DNA of 64,000 bases from Mytilus californianus (GCF_021869535.1 NW_026262712.1:97724140-97788139), one strand, 5' to 3'. Positions 24,201 through 34,598 are shown, numbered from the stretch's first letter. Notes: a model not told the origin generated them from the letters alone. Numbers and translations are program-made.

Positions 24201-27200
24201 GAGCCTTGGCTCACACCAATCAGCAAGCTATAAAGGGCCCCAAAATGATTCAAACAGGAAAACCAACGGTCTAATCTATATAAAAAACGAGAAACGAGAA
24301 ACACTTGTGAACCACATCAACAAACGACAATCACTGAACAATATGTTCAGTTATATAATTATCAATAAAGAAATGAAAAGATTTTCTTATGCCTTAATGA
24401 CACTATATCCCTCTGGTCTTAACTTCAGAATAAAATAAATAGTCCTTTGCAGTTTCTATGTAGAGTTATTTAATTAATGCGTAATTTTTAAGATTGATGA
24501 TAATAATAATAATAAATAATAATAATTCACTTTCAGAATAATGTTTTTAAAGGACTAATAAGTTTACATGGATCGTATCCAAATTTACGGGCTGTAATGA
24601 CAACATCACCATAAAATAAAGATGTGATAACCTTTTTGTAATAAGGCTTATAGGTACAGCCAAACTTCTAAACCAACTCTTTGTATCAATGAAAAAACTA
24701 AATCATTTGTTGTTACTAAATCACGGACTTACTTATTTGGGTGTTTAACATAGATAACATTAATTGAAATCTAATTAAAATATCGCTACAGACACTGATA
24801 AAGCTGACGAGTAGGATTTATTAGTTAAATAATACAGAAAAGAAGCGCTTTGATGATTGGGTTATTGTAACTGTGGTTTTTAAATATTTTTGATTACCAA
24901 AATATACCAGTGCACAATATCTGGTATCTTCGGGTGCTGATTCCTTTCGTAGGCTTATCTGTATATGATTATTATCCTGGAGATCCAATGATCCTACTAC
25001 TCTACACGACATATGGTTACTCTGCCCGTTGTCTTGTTTGGCGATAATCTTACTTCCACACCAGCCTCCACTCTGAATAGATGATTGAAGGAAGTTGACA
25101 TTCGAGAATACAATTTTCTGTGCTTGACCTCTCTGTGCTACACATGAACAAACCTTGTCTGGGATAGTATTAGCAAAGTATCCATCTAAAACTATACGCT
25201 CCCCTTCTGCTTCGCTGTTGGTACAGAACGTTGCCACTGAAATATTGAAAAAATTATATATTTTTGTATTTTTTATATTCAAATCAAGAAAGATTTATAC
25301 GCCATTGTTCGTATTTGTCTATTTGATAAGATACATGGTAGGTTTATGATTATTGTACGATACATAAGGATTAAATGATGAACAAATAATGTTGCTCTTA
25401 GAATGTATAATGCATTTCCGAAACTTTCAGCCGCCAGTATTTAAGAAAAAATTATCTAGACTCTTGTTGTCAAATCTGTATAATAATTTCTGTTTTATTA
25501 TTACTAGACTATGTCTTTGCAAGCGGAAATAAATTTATGTGCGGTATGCGGAATGAATTTGAAAGACTGCGCATTAATTTTATAATGGGGATTTTGTATA
25601 AGTTGTATAACTATTGCCGTTAACCGGTTTGGCGGTCAGTATAAAAGGTAATTGCACGGGTTTTTTAGTTATCGAGGACTGGGTAGTGACCACACAATCG
25701 CACGTCATATATATAGGTAGAAGTTTGGTTTTTTTTGTATACAAAATATTTGTATTTAAGTTTTATATAGAACAGTATTTAAATGTGTTGTATTTATTTT
25801 GTAGATTATTTTGTTGCAGAACATGATATTGTCCAAGATTCTGTCAGGCAGTGTATCTTGTGTTTTTGATGGACTTTATTATTTTAGTTTGATGGACTTA
25901 ACCAGATCAGATACATATTATATTAGGAAAATAAAATTTAAGGTGGTCACTGCGCCATTCAGTATCCAAACTTGTGTTTGTTCTATTGTATTTAGAAAGT
26001 AAAGGCTAATGTTGAAGTGTACATAATTGCATGTGCTCAATTATGTACACATATGTTCAAAATAGATGGAGCATTTTAGCACATAAATACTTTATGTTTG
26101 GTTAAACAACGTGCATTAAAACATAATGTAAGTTCCCCGCCATATATAACTCTACTGGGCCTGCTGTCTGCGGACTATAAGTTTCCCATTGTATAGTTTA
26201 AACAGCGGACGGTACCGCTGCCGGTGGACTCTTTTTAACATCCAGTTAGTACTGCTGTTGACAGACTGTAAATTCCTCACTATATATTATTACCACCGAG
26301 CCGGTTTTGCTGTCGACAGACTTTGAATTTCCCCACTGAATATTACTACAATTGATCAGTAGGTTCTTCTCCGGAGGCGCATTTCGACAATTCATTTTTC
26401 TTCAATATTGCTTGAGGTACAAATATTTGAAATACCAAACCTCATATAAAGGTTGATAAAAGCAACAAGAACAACCTTGAAGCTTAACCCAGACAACAAG
26501 TAAGAGCGTGAGTGAGTGAGATACATTCCTTAATAAACCCAGACAACGAGTAAGAGCGTGAGTGAGTGAGATACATTCCTTAATAAACCCAGACAACGAG
26601 TAAGAGCGTGAGTGAGTGATATACATTCCTTAATAAACCCAGACAACGAGTAAGAGCGTGAAATAGATACATTCCTTAATAAACCCAGTTCTTTAGGGCA
26701 ACAGATCATATATACTTTTTTTACGATTTTATGAACAAAATAAAATATCCGATCTGTATTTAGCTTACCTGGAAGGTTCTCAGAAACTGATGCATTAGAA
26801 CACTTGGTATACTCGTCGACAGCTAACACTAAAAAATAAAAAGTAAAACTTAGTCATGGGCCACTTTGTATATTGTACTTGTGGGTAGCTATTACTGGTA
26901 TGTATATGTATATGTAGTATCTAATAGTATTTTTTTCTTGGAACGGTATTGCTTTGTACAAAAATAAGAAGATGTGGTACTGTATGTTTGATTGAGACAA
27001 CTGTCAACCAGAGACCCCCCCACCCCACCCCATCTACTTCTTTGAGTATTATGTGCTTTATTACCAGTGTCATTAATTTTTTTTTTATGTTTTATGCATG
27101 CATCGAACTAAACCAATGAAGATTCAAAAACACTTAAATATTCGGTATGACAAAATAAAATTAGGTTTCACGTATAAAAAGTATTAAACTCACAGGGAAG

Positions 27201-29244
27201 TGTGTTTATACGAATAGTTTTATAATTCTTAATAATATCACTTACAAAATTCGATTGTGATATGAAATAGCTGGTGTAATGGATACTTTGAATAACAATA
27301 GGGTAACCAATCCTTAAGATTACTTTGACCGATGTCAGATTTAAAGATATATTTAGAAGTTAAAAATGATAACTCGGGGGGGAATGCATTTGAAAATATT
27401 AAAAACAACTAGTTGTTTTATATAAACAAACGTATTTTAATCTTTTAATCACTTCATGCTCAAATGGATCTTCTTTCTTTCTCTTTTTAGATGGGCATTT
27501 ACTCTTAAATCGGTATTACCACAGTGCAGTTCATTTCCGGAAGTTGTGCGTTCTGAAGCGACAAAACGATAAGCTGAGGGGGTCTTTATATTACATTGAA
27601 AATATATATTATATTTGTACATACAAAACATACAAAACATGTATCGCACACGTTAAGTCATTAATGTAAATTATGAAATTCCCAAAACTCGAGCTGTAAT
27701 TACTATTGAAAGGACGCACTAAATTTTACAAACCAAAAAGCACAAAACTGCCATAAAATGCTTCAATTGTAAACAAATAAATTCAAATAACAACTGGTTA
27801 ACTTGTCTTTCTCCATAATATATTCAATATTCCCTTTTTGTTGAAGTTGTTATGATTGTTTTCTTCAAGAGCCATCTTTATAATTTGTTTACTGTATCGT
27901 TCCTAGATTTTTGTGTACGTAAGTTGTGCGCTTTGTTGAAACATTGTTAACGAAGGTTGGCAAAAAACACCGATGAGAATAGAATTTATGCTATCTGTGT
28001 TAAAATACCTATCTTTTACTTTTTTAACCTCGCAGGTAGTTAGTTCATCTTGGTTTGCAATTACAACTGATATTTGCACTAATGCAATAACGCTTCAAAT
28101 CATGACATCCCCAAAAGAATTTGAATGTTTCAAAGTTTTTATATACAATGAAACGGTTATTTAACGAATATTGGTGCATATCGTTCCTCGAATAATTTTA
28201 ATGGCGCTAAACAAACTCTGGAATAATATCCACTAATATTTGTGAAGTTCTGAATTCAAGAAATATCGTTTAGATATAGAATTTTTTTCTCAAATGCTGC
28301 ACGTCAAAAATAAGTGAGTTGACAGAGCGGTGTTAATTTTCCTTCCAGTGCACGTTTGTTTACATTCCTTTAATCACGGTTTGTCCCTCGCACTTGCACT
28401 GTGCGATTTTCGAAGTTCTTACGAAAGGTCACTTGGTTAAGGTCACTGCATACGGAAAAGCTGTCGTCGAATTAAAGTACGGGGGGGGGGGGGGGGGGGG
28501 GAGGGAAGCAATAATTCAATAATAGTATATTTCCAAAGATTTTGATAAGATAAAGGAAAAGGATTTTCTTTTAAAAGAAAGTCCATGTACACATGCTTAA
28601 TAGTAAAACTTGGCCATTTAAGTATATAAGATATCTTTTTTTTTTTAATTTGAAGTATCATATGATTTAACTAAATATTAGAGACTATTTGTTGTTTAAA
28701 ATACATAATAGGTGTTCCTGTAATATGAATAATGTGCAATTTTTGTCAAGAACCATGTCAACCTGTGTACAATAAAGGCAATAGTAGTATACCGCTGTTC
28801 AAACGTCATAAATGTATAAATAGTCATTATATATCTACTGTTACGGGGATTTGTCTTGGACGGAAAATATGTTGACTTTGTATTTATTAATATCGCTTCG
28901 ATACGCACAAACGTCCGGAACAGTACGACGGTTATACCACGTGATTTAATGAACCTTTACTGTATAAAACTGAGTTGATTAAGTCAAACAATTATGAAAG
29001 GACACGGCATACATGTAATTGCCGTCGATTTAATGGATAACACTCGTTATAATTACCGGTCAGAAAGATACAATTTACATTTAGTTTATCATTTCTTGAT
29101 CATTTCTTTATACTTTTACAAGATACTACTATCTTATTTCATAAAATAATATCACGTTTTTCTGCAGTTTTTTTGTGTTTCAAACTTACCTTGAATAGGT
29201 AAGTAAAGACAAAATAGGATCGATCCTAGAGGAAATTTATCCAT
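20794..29244 (-). CDS. ITIM-bearing type I transmembrane receptor, 7 coding exons, complete
   Basis: Predicted single-pass surface receptor. Coding exons, 5' to 3' on the minus strand: 29244-29190, 26828-26769, 25236-24898, 23964-23509, 22928-22838, 21473-21381, 21286-20794. All introns are GT-AG and every junction is phase-compatible (phase 1 for the first four introns, phase 2 for the last two). The total is 1587 nt, or 528 residues plus stop. Domains: signal peptide (about 1-21), Cys-rich ectodomain (about 28-151), Thr-rich stalk (152-303), transmembrane helix (about 309-331), cytoplasmic tail (332-528). Tail tyrosines Y352, Y385, Y445, Y494 and Y521 all sit in YxxV/YxxL; LQYAEL and VDYAEV fit the ITIM consensus [I/V/L/S]xYxx[I/L/V]. 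By analogy with ITIM receptors it would recruit SH2 phosphatases or kinases and damp signalling; that is inference. The ectodomain family is not recognised. The 93-nt sixth exon is the least certain; without it the frame still holds (497 residues). Confidence 0.8.
21381..21473 (-). CDS. ITIM receptor exon 6 (93 nt), probable and possibly alternative
   Basis: Flanked by GTTAG and CTCGAG|GTACAT. It is exactly 31 codons and symmetric in phase 2-2, fitting between exon 5 (ends phase 2) and exon 7 (starts phase 2). It is open in the required frame and encodes a juxtamembrane stretch containing ERIYSAVINI, a fifth YxxV motif that matches the other tail motifs. The motif match is the main reason to accept it. 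Splice sites are moderate, so it may be a cassette exon. Confidence 0.55.
21655..21695. repeat. GAT/GAG trinucleotide microsatellite
   Basis: (gat)n then (gag)n in a receptor intron. The poly-Pro/poly-His open frame over it on the minus strand is an artefact. Confidence 0.85.
22540..22795 (-). repeat. Dispersed repeat, family C
   Basis: On the minus strand: gtttgtcttttggtctttttc, ttgccatggcgttgtc, atgagtttgaatgtcccttt, ggtatctttcgcctctc. Other copies: about 29615-29830 (minus), 51500-51640 (plus) and a diverged one at 53090-53300 (plus). It is in a receptor intron here. Confidence 0.65.
22838..22928 (-). CDS. ITIM receptor exon 5: transmembrane helix
   Basis: A 91-nt exon, acceptor TTTACAG, donor AAAA|GTGAGT (strong). 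It encodes D-D-K-N, then a hydrophobic helix MYIGIGVGCGALVIFTIILI, then the basic stop-transfer run GAKIWKK. Small residues (G, A) in the outer half could support helix packing. No charged residue sits in the membrane, so nothing suggests pairing with an adaptor of the DAP12 type. Confidence 0.8.
23099..23163 (-). repeat. Family A repeat fragment
   Basis: ggggatagttgtctcattga, caatcataccacatctcctt: the 5' part of the family, minus orientation. Confidence 0.7.
23509..23964 (-). CDS. ITIM receptor exon 4: Thr-rich mucin-like stalk
   Basis: A 456-nt symmetric phase 1-1 exon, acceptor TTTTTTAG, donor GTTG|GTATGT. About 41 of 151 residues are Thr, with many Ser and Pro and N-glycosylation sequons (ENAT, TNVS). 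This is the composition of an O-glycosylated spacer that holds the ectodomain away from the membrane. One cysteine lies near its start (KISCFSN). The 143-residue open frame on the opposite strand over the same region is a shadow of this low-complexity exon. Confidence 0.75.
24103..24330 (+). repeat. Family A repeat, long copy
   Basis: Nearly full-length: aagatgtggtatgagtgcca, gacaactctccatcc, aagtacggccttcaac, gcaagctataaagggcccc, aaaccaacggtctaat. Confidence 0.75.
24898..25236 (-). CDS. ITIM receptor exon 3: cysteine-rich ectodomain
   Basis: A 339-nt symmetric phase 1-1 exon, acceptor ATTTCAG, donor TTTG|GTAATC. It encodes one compact module (residues 39-151) with six cysteines at 43, 68, 70, 98, 116 and 146, a C-S-C pair, a GGWCG motif and a terminal YCALVYF strand. 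Alternating hydrophobic stretches suggest a beta sandwich, but it is neither a clear Ig domain (no C...W...DxGxYxC pattern) nor a clear CUB domain. It is probably the ligand-binding domain. A single module in one symmetric exon is typical of shuffled extracellular domains. Confidence 0.75.
26017..26050. repeat. Short hairpin
   Basis: gtgtacataattg and caattatgtacac form perfect 13-bp arms around an 8-bp loop. Confidence 0.7.
26150..26345. repeat. Degenerate tandem repeat, about 3 units of 65-75 bp
   Basis: Each unit has a ctgctgt-tgacagact-like core then tttccca/cctcactata and tattac. In a receptor intron. Confidence 0.45.
26484..26692. repeat. 50-bp tandem repeat, about 4 copies
   Basis: Unit aacccagacaacgagtaaga, gcgtgagtgagtgagatac, attccttaata; starts at 26486, 26536, 26586 and 26636, the last copy shortened. 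It sits about 80 bp from receptor exon 2. The open frames across it are artefacts of the repeat. Confidence 0.95.
26769..26828 (-). CDS. ITIM receptor exon 2 (60 nt)
   Basis: Small symmetric phase 1-1 exon between TTTTTAG and CCAG|GTAAGC. It encodes the end of the signal peptide and the mature N terminus, including a cysteine (C28) followed by an N-A-S glycosylation sequon. Because it is symmetric, skipping it would not break the frame. Confidence 0.75.
28480..28505. repeat. Poly-G tract
   Basis: Over 20 consecutive G on the plus strand in receptor intron 1, so a C run in the transcript. It could form a G-quadruplex or be an unstable homopolymer or sequencing-prone site. Confidence 0.9.
29190..29244 (-). 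CDS. ITIM receptor exon 1: start codon and signal peptide
   Basis: Encodes MDKFPLGSILFCLYLPIQ and the first base of the next codon, then CAAG|GTAAGT, a strong donor. The start has A at -3 and G at +4. The frame stays open upstream with another ATG ten codons earlier (MYFLLHHCQI...), so a longer start is possible. The chosen ATG gives the more typical signal peptide, completed by VLA from exon 2, with likely cleavage before VDEYTKC. Confidence 0.75.
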
Positions 29245-29295
29245 TATTTGACAATGGTGAAGAAGGAAGTACATTTCATACAGATGGGTGGACCA

Positions 29296-29307
29296 TTTAA
29301 TATATGT
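29296..29307 (-). promoter_or_regulatory. Candidate TATA box of the ITIM receptor gene
   Basis: On the minus strand ACATATATTAAA lies about 55 nt upstream of the chosen ATG, which would give a short leader of about 25-30 nt. In AT-rich DNA such motifs arise by chance, so this is a weak call. Confidence 0.2.
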
Positions 29308-30086
29308 AATTTTACCCGATAAAGTAAATTGTAATTGAAGAAGACAACAATTTAATTTTGAGAACGGCTTTTCGGTTGAAATAAATAATGGGCTCATTCA
29401 GTTCATTGTAGTGAATTAAAGTGATGACCTGAAATTTTCTCTTAATTGGTTATTTGTATGTATACGTACATGTATACATGTTTATTGTTTATATGTTTTA
29501 ATTGATTTGGAACATTTATTAAAGAATATTTTATCTATGCATTAAAGCTGGGACATAATATATGGACTCAGTATACTATTCCCAAATTAAAGAATATGTT
29601 AATGTGTTAAAATACCAGGGGGCATCAACAACCGTAATCAAATAAAACAGACAACACCATGGCAAAAAGAAAGAAAACAAACAGTCCATAAAACATTGAT
29701 CATAAAACTAACGATTGAACAACAGTTGAAAAAAACTGGTGTAAAAGCAGGTGCTCAGGAAGGGTATACAGTTCCTGTATCATTAGTAGCACCCGTCGTG
29801 TTGCTCATTGCAAATTAGGTTAACATTCGGTGCTAAGTGGCAATTGATGGTGGTAGAATCAAGGTAATATAGGACGTGATTGTTGCCAAGCCAAGAGGTT
29901 CATGTCCGTGGCCATCTGTGACACATTTATTTTATAATGGTCAACTATTTTTTAATGACACTTTCGAATTTCGAATGAATATTTCGAAAATAGCAATATG
30001 TTAAAATAGGACAAATCATATGTCTTTTTTTATATGCATGTACATAGATGTGGAAAATACATTTTATCTTAAATAATTGCTGAAAA

Positions 30087-30373
30087 TATGACAGTATTAG
30101 TATTTCAATCCAAGCGCCGACATGGTCACTTGCACTTTTCCAACCCGGCAGTAAACCCATGCTTAAGAGGAGCGCCTTGTATAAATACGCAGCCACTTCC
30201 GGTTAGAATGCAGATGATCAATACAATATATCTTATATTGATAGGGTCACGATCTCTCTCCGTAAAAGAATCATTTTAACAGTTCTTTGGGGGATCTAAG
30301 TTGCCTGTTGCAAGGCAGAGTATCTGTCCCTTCCTGAATATGCATGAAACATTTGCCACTGGAAGTTTAGCAA
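30087..30373 (+). mobile_element. Diverged SINE fragment
   Basis: Matches the SINE at 10613-11030: aaatacgcagccacttccgg, ttgcctgttgcaaggcagag, cctgaatatgcatgaaacat, tgccactggaagtt. It lacks the (AATC)n tail. Confidence 0.7.
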
Positions 30374-31367
30374 ACATCAATACGTCTATTGTAAGTAATT
30401 GAACTGATTGTTTTATATTGACCACCTATAGATAAAATGTAGATACATACACTAAATATCATGACAACTGATAAAACAGTATGGTCATTTGGGTTCAAAA
30501 TTTATCGAAAAATATCTTTTGATGCATTTATATCTAATATGTAAATAAGAATAAAAATAAATTTAATGTTGTAATTTTGTTTCACAATATGACAATAAAT
30601 TAGCACAGAATAGTTATATTTGTGCTAAGAATACTTCTCATTACAACTTATGTTAAGGGAACCAAAATCAGCATTTTTTGAAACAGTGAATTAAATTATA
30701 AATGGTCTTTGAAATAAAAGCATGTGCACTATCAGGTTGATGTATACCGAAACAGTTTTAATAAATCGTTTTTTTTTTTTGCAATTTATAAAACTAGACC
30801 CAATCTTTTAGCTTCCGCTAAATTTGTGAATTTTTGTACTCAACTCAACAAATATTTTTGTTGTTGTAGTTAACATGTGTCTGTTTCTATTTTTACATAT
30901 TTTCACATTTATATTCATTCTATCTGTATTGTTTTAACATCAACTAAATCTTTTTCATGTCACACTTGTGCCTTGTCATACTCGCACCTTTTTTTACTAT
31001 TATCATAATTACATATATACCTACCTCTTACTTGAAATACATTGTCTCTATCAGAGAGCCAACACAAAGGCTACTCTTGGCTTTCACGTGTTGTCATTGA
31101 GGTCTTTACACTCGAATATAGAGTCTTTGAGTGAAACAAATTAATGGGAAAGTAGCCATATTCTCTTTCTCTTTTTATTTTTAATTCTATAGTTTGTTGT
31201 ATTTTCATGCCAATTTCCCTTTCATTTTCGGTTTCATGTTTTATTAGACTTCTATTTGATGATGGTCGCCAATAAGGTGTCGACTTAAATTGAGCAAATA
31301 TATTTGATTTCGAAGAGGTGAAGGAAAACAGAAGAATGGGCTTGTGACTTATAATAAATGCTAACAT

Positions 31368-31437
31368 CTACGTCATTTGAACTCTGGTTGATAGTATACC
31401 ATCTACGTCATTTGAACTCTGGTTGATAGTATACAGT
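31368..31437. repeat. 35-bp direct duplication
   Basis: catctacgtcatttgaactc, tggttgatagtatac occurs twice in tandem, abutting a minus-strand family A fragment (31440-31496). Confidence 0.9.
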
Positions 31438-31625
31438 TAATTGTCTCATTGGCAATCATACCACATGTACCACATCTCCCTACTTTTATATTGAGGCGTA
31501 AGTTCTCTTACATTTCTCTTTTTCCCAGCTTTCATATCTTATTGCAGTGTTTTTTTTTTTTTATCTTTTGCACACTTTTTATGTCTTCTTTTTTATTATA
31601 ATATTTCTATTATTGTTATAATATA

Positions 31626-32161
31626 CTAGTCAACAAAAGAAACGATACAAGGCAATGTATTTTCCATATATAATGAAATTAGATACACTGTACCAAGGTA
31701 AATAATTGTCCAATTGGTCTAATATTTACAGAGTGTTATTTTCTTATCAAAACCATTGATTTAAGGCAAATACGCGAATTTTTTTTTTTTTGCAATTTTT
31801 GTTATTTCAAAAATTGTGTTTTCACCCAAAAATTCAAAAATCGATATTAGAACTTAAAACTTTAAACTTAAACATGGTCTGCTTAAAATTTTGAATGCCT
31901 TTGCAGATAATTGAATACTTAATTCTCATCTTCGAAATTATGTGCCGACTTTTGTCATCATTTTCCGCAAAAATAAATTTGACCCCCGTGTTCAATAACA
32001 CGGTATTTTCTCACTTTCCAATTTGGTCAGATTTTTTTAATCATATGCATTTGCTTTGCAAATGAATGTTTTTCATTGGATAACTTAAATGTTTTTCCTA
32101 TTTATTATATTTTATGATAAATTGGAGTTCACACTTGTGTATCGTTACTTTTGTTGACTAG
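31626..32161. mobile_element. TA-flanked TIR element (Tc1/mariner-like MITE), 536 bp
   Basis: TIRs CTAGTCAACAAAAG(A/T)AACGATAC at both ends in inverted orientation, flanked by TA at 31624-31625 and 32162-32163, the TA duplication of Tc1/mariner elements. The interior is AT-rich with no transposase frame. Confidence 0.85.
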
Positions 32162-32525
32162 TATATGTCTCCTAAACCCCGAAAAGATCTGCCTGCGGGA
32201 TATAATGAGTTAAAACATCGACTGATTCAAACAAAGAAAATAATTAATACAAAAACTTTCTATTGAGATAAAGGGTTATCAAATTTTCAATAATTTCAGA
32301 TCCAAAAGTACATTTTTGTATATTTTTGTATATCGTTTTTAGTTTTTTTTAAATTTTGTAATCTACATTTCATCTTAAGATGCGTAGTCCTAAAGATTTA
32401 TCATACCCAACGCGATGGGCTGCGGGGGATAGCGTTCAGATCGGTCATGCCATCAGTCTGTCCGTCATCATTTTGTTGTCGCCAGAATAGCGTCTATATG
32501 TTTTCGTCATATCCTCTTCATTACC

Positions 32526-32547
32526 GTATCACCATGGTGATACGGTC
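32526..32547. repeat. Perfect 22-bp palindrome
   Basis: ccgtatcacca/tggtgatacgg, an unspaced perfect palindrome. No associated gene; function unknown. Confidence 0.8.
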
Positions 32548-33195
32548 TGATTAGTCAGAGGCTGGACGTCTGGAATGTGGTTAATCTGTTAACGGTATCT
32601 CATTGGTTATAAATAACATTGAACGGCTGCATCTCAGCTGCTTCCGGGCTGCTTCTGGGGGAAGTGAAGCATGATATCTTAACGTCTGATTGGCTATTAT
32701 TGAGTTGTATGCATTATATGTCAACGCGTCCGTAAGTGGGGTCGGATAAAAATCATGATAGTAGGTCATCGGTAGAAACTATAATGAAGTGTTCAATTGC
32801 TATCATAATTTAAGCCAAATTTAGTTCACGAAGCCCTGTCAATTTGAGCAAATAATATAATTCTGTGATGATGAAATTTATCTTATCTTGAAATTTTATA
32901 GCAATTTTGGTACAAAGGTGTGTATTTATGGATTATTAATGTTCTTTCAAAAACAAAACAATAATACATCCAATCTTCACTTTATAGTGCGTATTGAAAC
33001 ATATTTTGCTATATTTCTTCATGAACTATAATTTTAAATAGTAAATACACAAAACGTGTGCTCTATGATTAAAAATGTTATCCTCATATTTTTCATTGCT
33101 TGAACATATTGATTAGAAAATATTCAACTCACGGAATTTACCGTATTGATACGAAGATGTCCTTTCGTTTCCCCGCGCATTCACCGCTTCATTTA

Positions 33196-33434
33196 GTCCA
33201 AATAATTATGACGTCTTGAAAGGCTATTATATTTTTTTCTTTGACGCCTTACATCATCGTCGATGTAAGGCGTCAAAGAAAAAAATATAATAGCCTTTCA
33301 AGACGTCATAATTATTTGGATATTATGACGTCTTGAAAGGCTATTATATTTTTTTCTTTGACGCCTTACATCGTCGATGTAAGGCGTCAAAGAAAAAAAT
33401 ATAATAGCCTTCAAGACGTCATAATTATTTGGAC
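33196..33434. mobile_element. Double-palindrome MITE, TA-flanked, 239 bp
   Basis: TIR gtccaaataattatgacgtc at both ends, flanked by TA (33194-33195 and 33435-33436). The element is two head-to-tail near-perfect hairpins, 33197-33320 and 33321-33434. Each arm runs tgacgtcttgaaaggctatt through tctttgacgccttacatc to its centre at catcgtcgatg. The first hairpin has arms of about 59 bp with essentially no mismatch. Confidence 0.9.
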
Positions 33435-33664
33435 TACGCTTCATTGATTTCTGATGTAAACAAAACAGACAATTGCCGATAAACAGCTGATTAGAATAGA
33501 AAACAAACAATGTGAGTAATATGGTTGCGTGTGTGCAAGGAAGCAAACACCAAGCATCACGGTTTAGTTATGGGCAAGGGTTTCAGTGCATTATAGTTTG
33601 TTTAATGACCCCTGTACTGGACGTCTACGACTATAGATAGATGAAATTAAAAAAGGTATAGATA

Positions 33665-33949
33665 TGTAACCGGAGAGCATGATTCTACTTGCAAAATCGC
33701 ATGTCTCCACCGGGACCTCTGTGTTACAAGGCAGCGCGTTAACCGACTGAGCTAAAGATATCTACTAAATTTCCAAGGAAGCAATCCCGTCACACTTCCC
33801 CCACCTCAAGAGTCATTTTACTCTATAATGATGATATTATCTTCATTTTAATATAATTATATATTTCCCTGGCTAGGTATTTCTTCTAACCGTGGGTTTT
33901 TATTGTTGGGCGCCAATGTAACTGGAGGCAATCATGTTTGCTGGTTACA
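33665..33949 (+). mobile_element. LTR-like segment with primer-binding-site motif
   Basis: Begins TGTAACC and ends GGTTACA (TG...CA with 7-bp inverted ends). It is followed at 33951 by tggtgcccaacgtgggc, which resembles the tRNA primer-binding site directly after the 5' LTR of many retroelements. At 33906-33917 an inverse copy of the same motif precedes another tgtaac, giving two LTR ends facing each other over 34 bp. No gag/pol follows. It may be a solo or rearranged LTR. Confidence 0.4.
33690..33758 (-). ncRNA. tRNA-like segment (Thr-TGT-like), degenerate
   Basis: On the minus strand tttagctcagtcggttaacg is a good tRNA D-arm and A box, followed by cgctgccttgtaacacagag with an anticodon-arm look and TGT at the anticodon position. 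The T-arm/B box (ccggtggagac) is degenerate and no acceptor stem closes, so it is probably a tRNA pseudogene or SINE head, here inside the LTR-like segment. Confidence 0.4.
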
Positions 33950-34120
33950 TTGGTGCCCAACGTGGGCAATTAAAAAAGGCAGCAATGAGCAATTTGAATT
34001 AATATGCCTGAAAACCCAAGATACTTGCAACACAGCAAGGTCCCAAATGATGTTCGCATGTGGGGTAGACAGTTTAATGTACTCGTACATGATGATTTAT
34101 TCTTTTGAGTCGTTGTACAC

Positions 34121-34218
34121 CCCAGGCGGATCCAAAAGAGGGGGGGGGCTGGGGCCGCCCCTCCCCTTGGTTGATTATATAGGCCCCCCCTTTATGAAAA
34201 GTTCTGGATCTGCCACTG
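34121..34218. mobile_element. MITE with 5-bp target duplication, copy 1 (short)
   Basis: Ends cccaggcggatccaaa ... tctggatctgccactg, flanked by tacac at 34116-34120 and 34219-34223. Interior shared with copies 2 and 3: ggttgattatatagg, ccccccctttatgaaa. It has internal deletions relative to copy 3. Confidence 0.85.
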
Positions 34219-34430
34219 TACACAGTGGCGCTCAGCAGTCATTGTTAATTGATATATCAACAGCACTGAGAACTGCATTTGACAAATGTTTGATATAGAT
34301 AAATCCAATTCTAGTTTCACATTACAATGTACAATGTATCAGGTCTTACCATGCTTACAATAAGTATATTGCGTTGTGATGATAATTACTATTTGCTTTG
34401 ATTCACATGCTCGAGATAATCAAGGTTTAC

Positions 34431-34598
34431 CATTTTCAGATGGTGCTGCTATTTTGCTAACCTTTTCAAATCTGAATGAGCTGATACTATATGTATAATC
34501 ATCAATATACAATGGTGCTGAGTTTAATCTATCGGCTGTATTTGTACAAGTATTTGTAATATGTGATATTGGCAGATCGAACTGACTATGTAAAGGCT
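34431..34598 (-). CDS. Orphan exon-like open segment, gene unknown
   Basis: A minus-strand segment open in one frame, bounded by a possible acceptor AAACTAG|AGCC and a donor AAATG|GTAAAC. As drawn it is 168 nt in phase 1-1. It encodes FDLPISHITNTCTNTADRL and YIDDYTYSISSFRFEKVSK. Phase 1 would be compatible with the end of the peroxidase exon at 44474, and CTNT loosely recalls the terminal CDNT motif, but the similarity is too weak to assign. It may be an exon of another gene or chance. Confidence 0.25.

Noticed and set aside
26402-26829. Minus-strand open frames with repeated ALTRCLGLLRN
   Set aside because: They read through the 50-bp tandem repeat in an intron. Only the 60-nt exon at 26769-26828 is supported.
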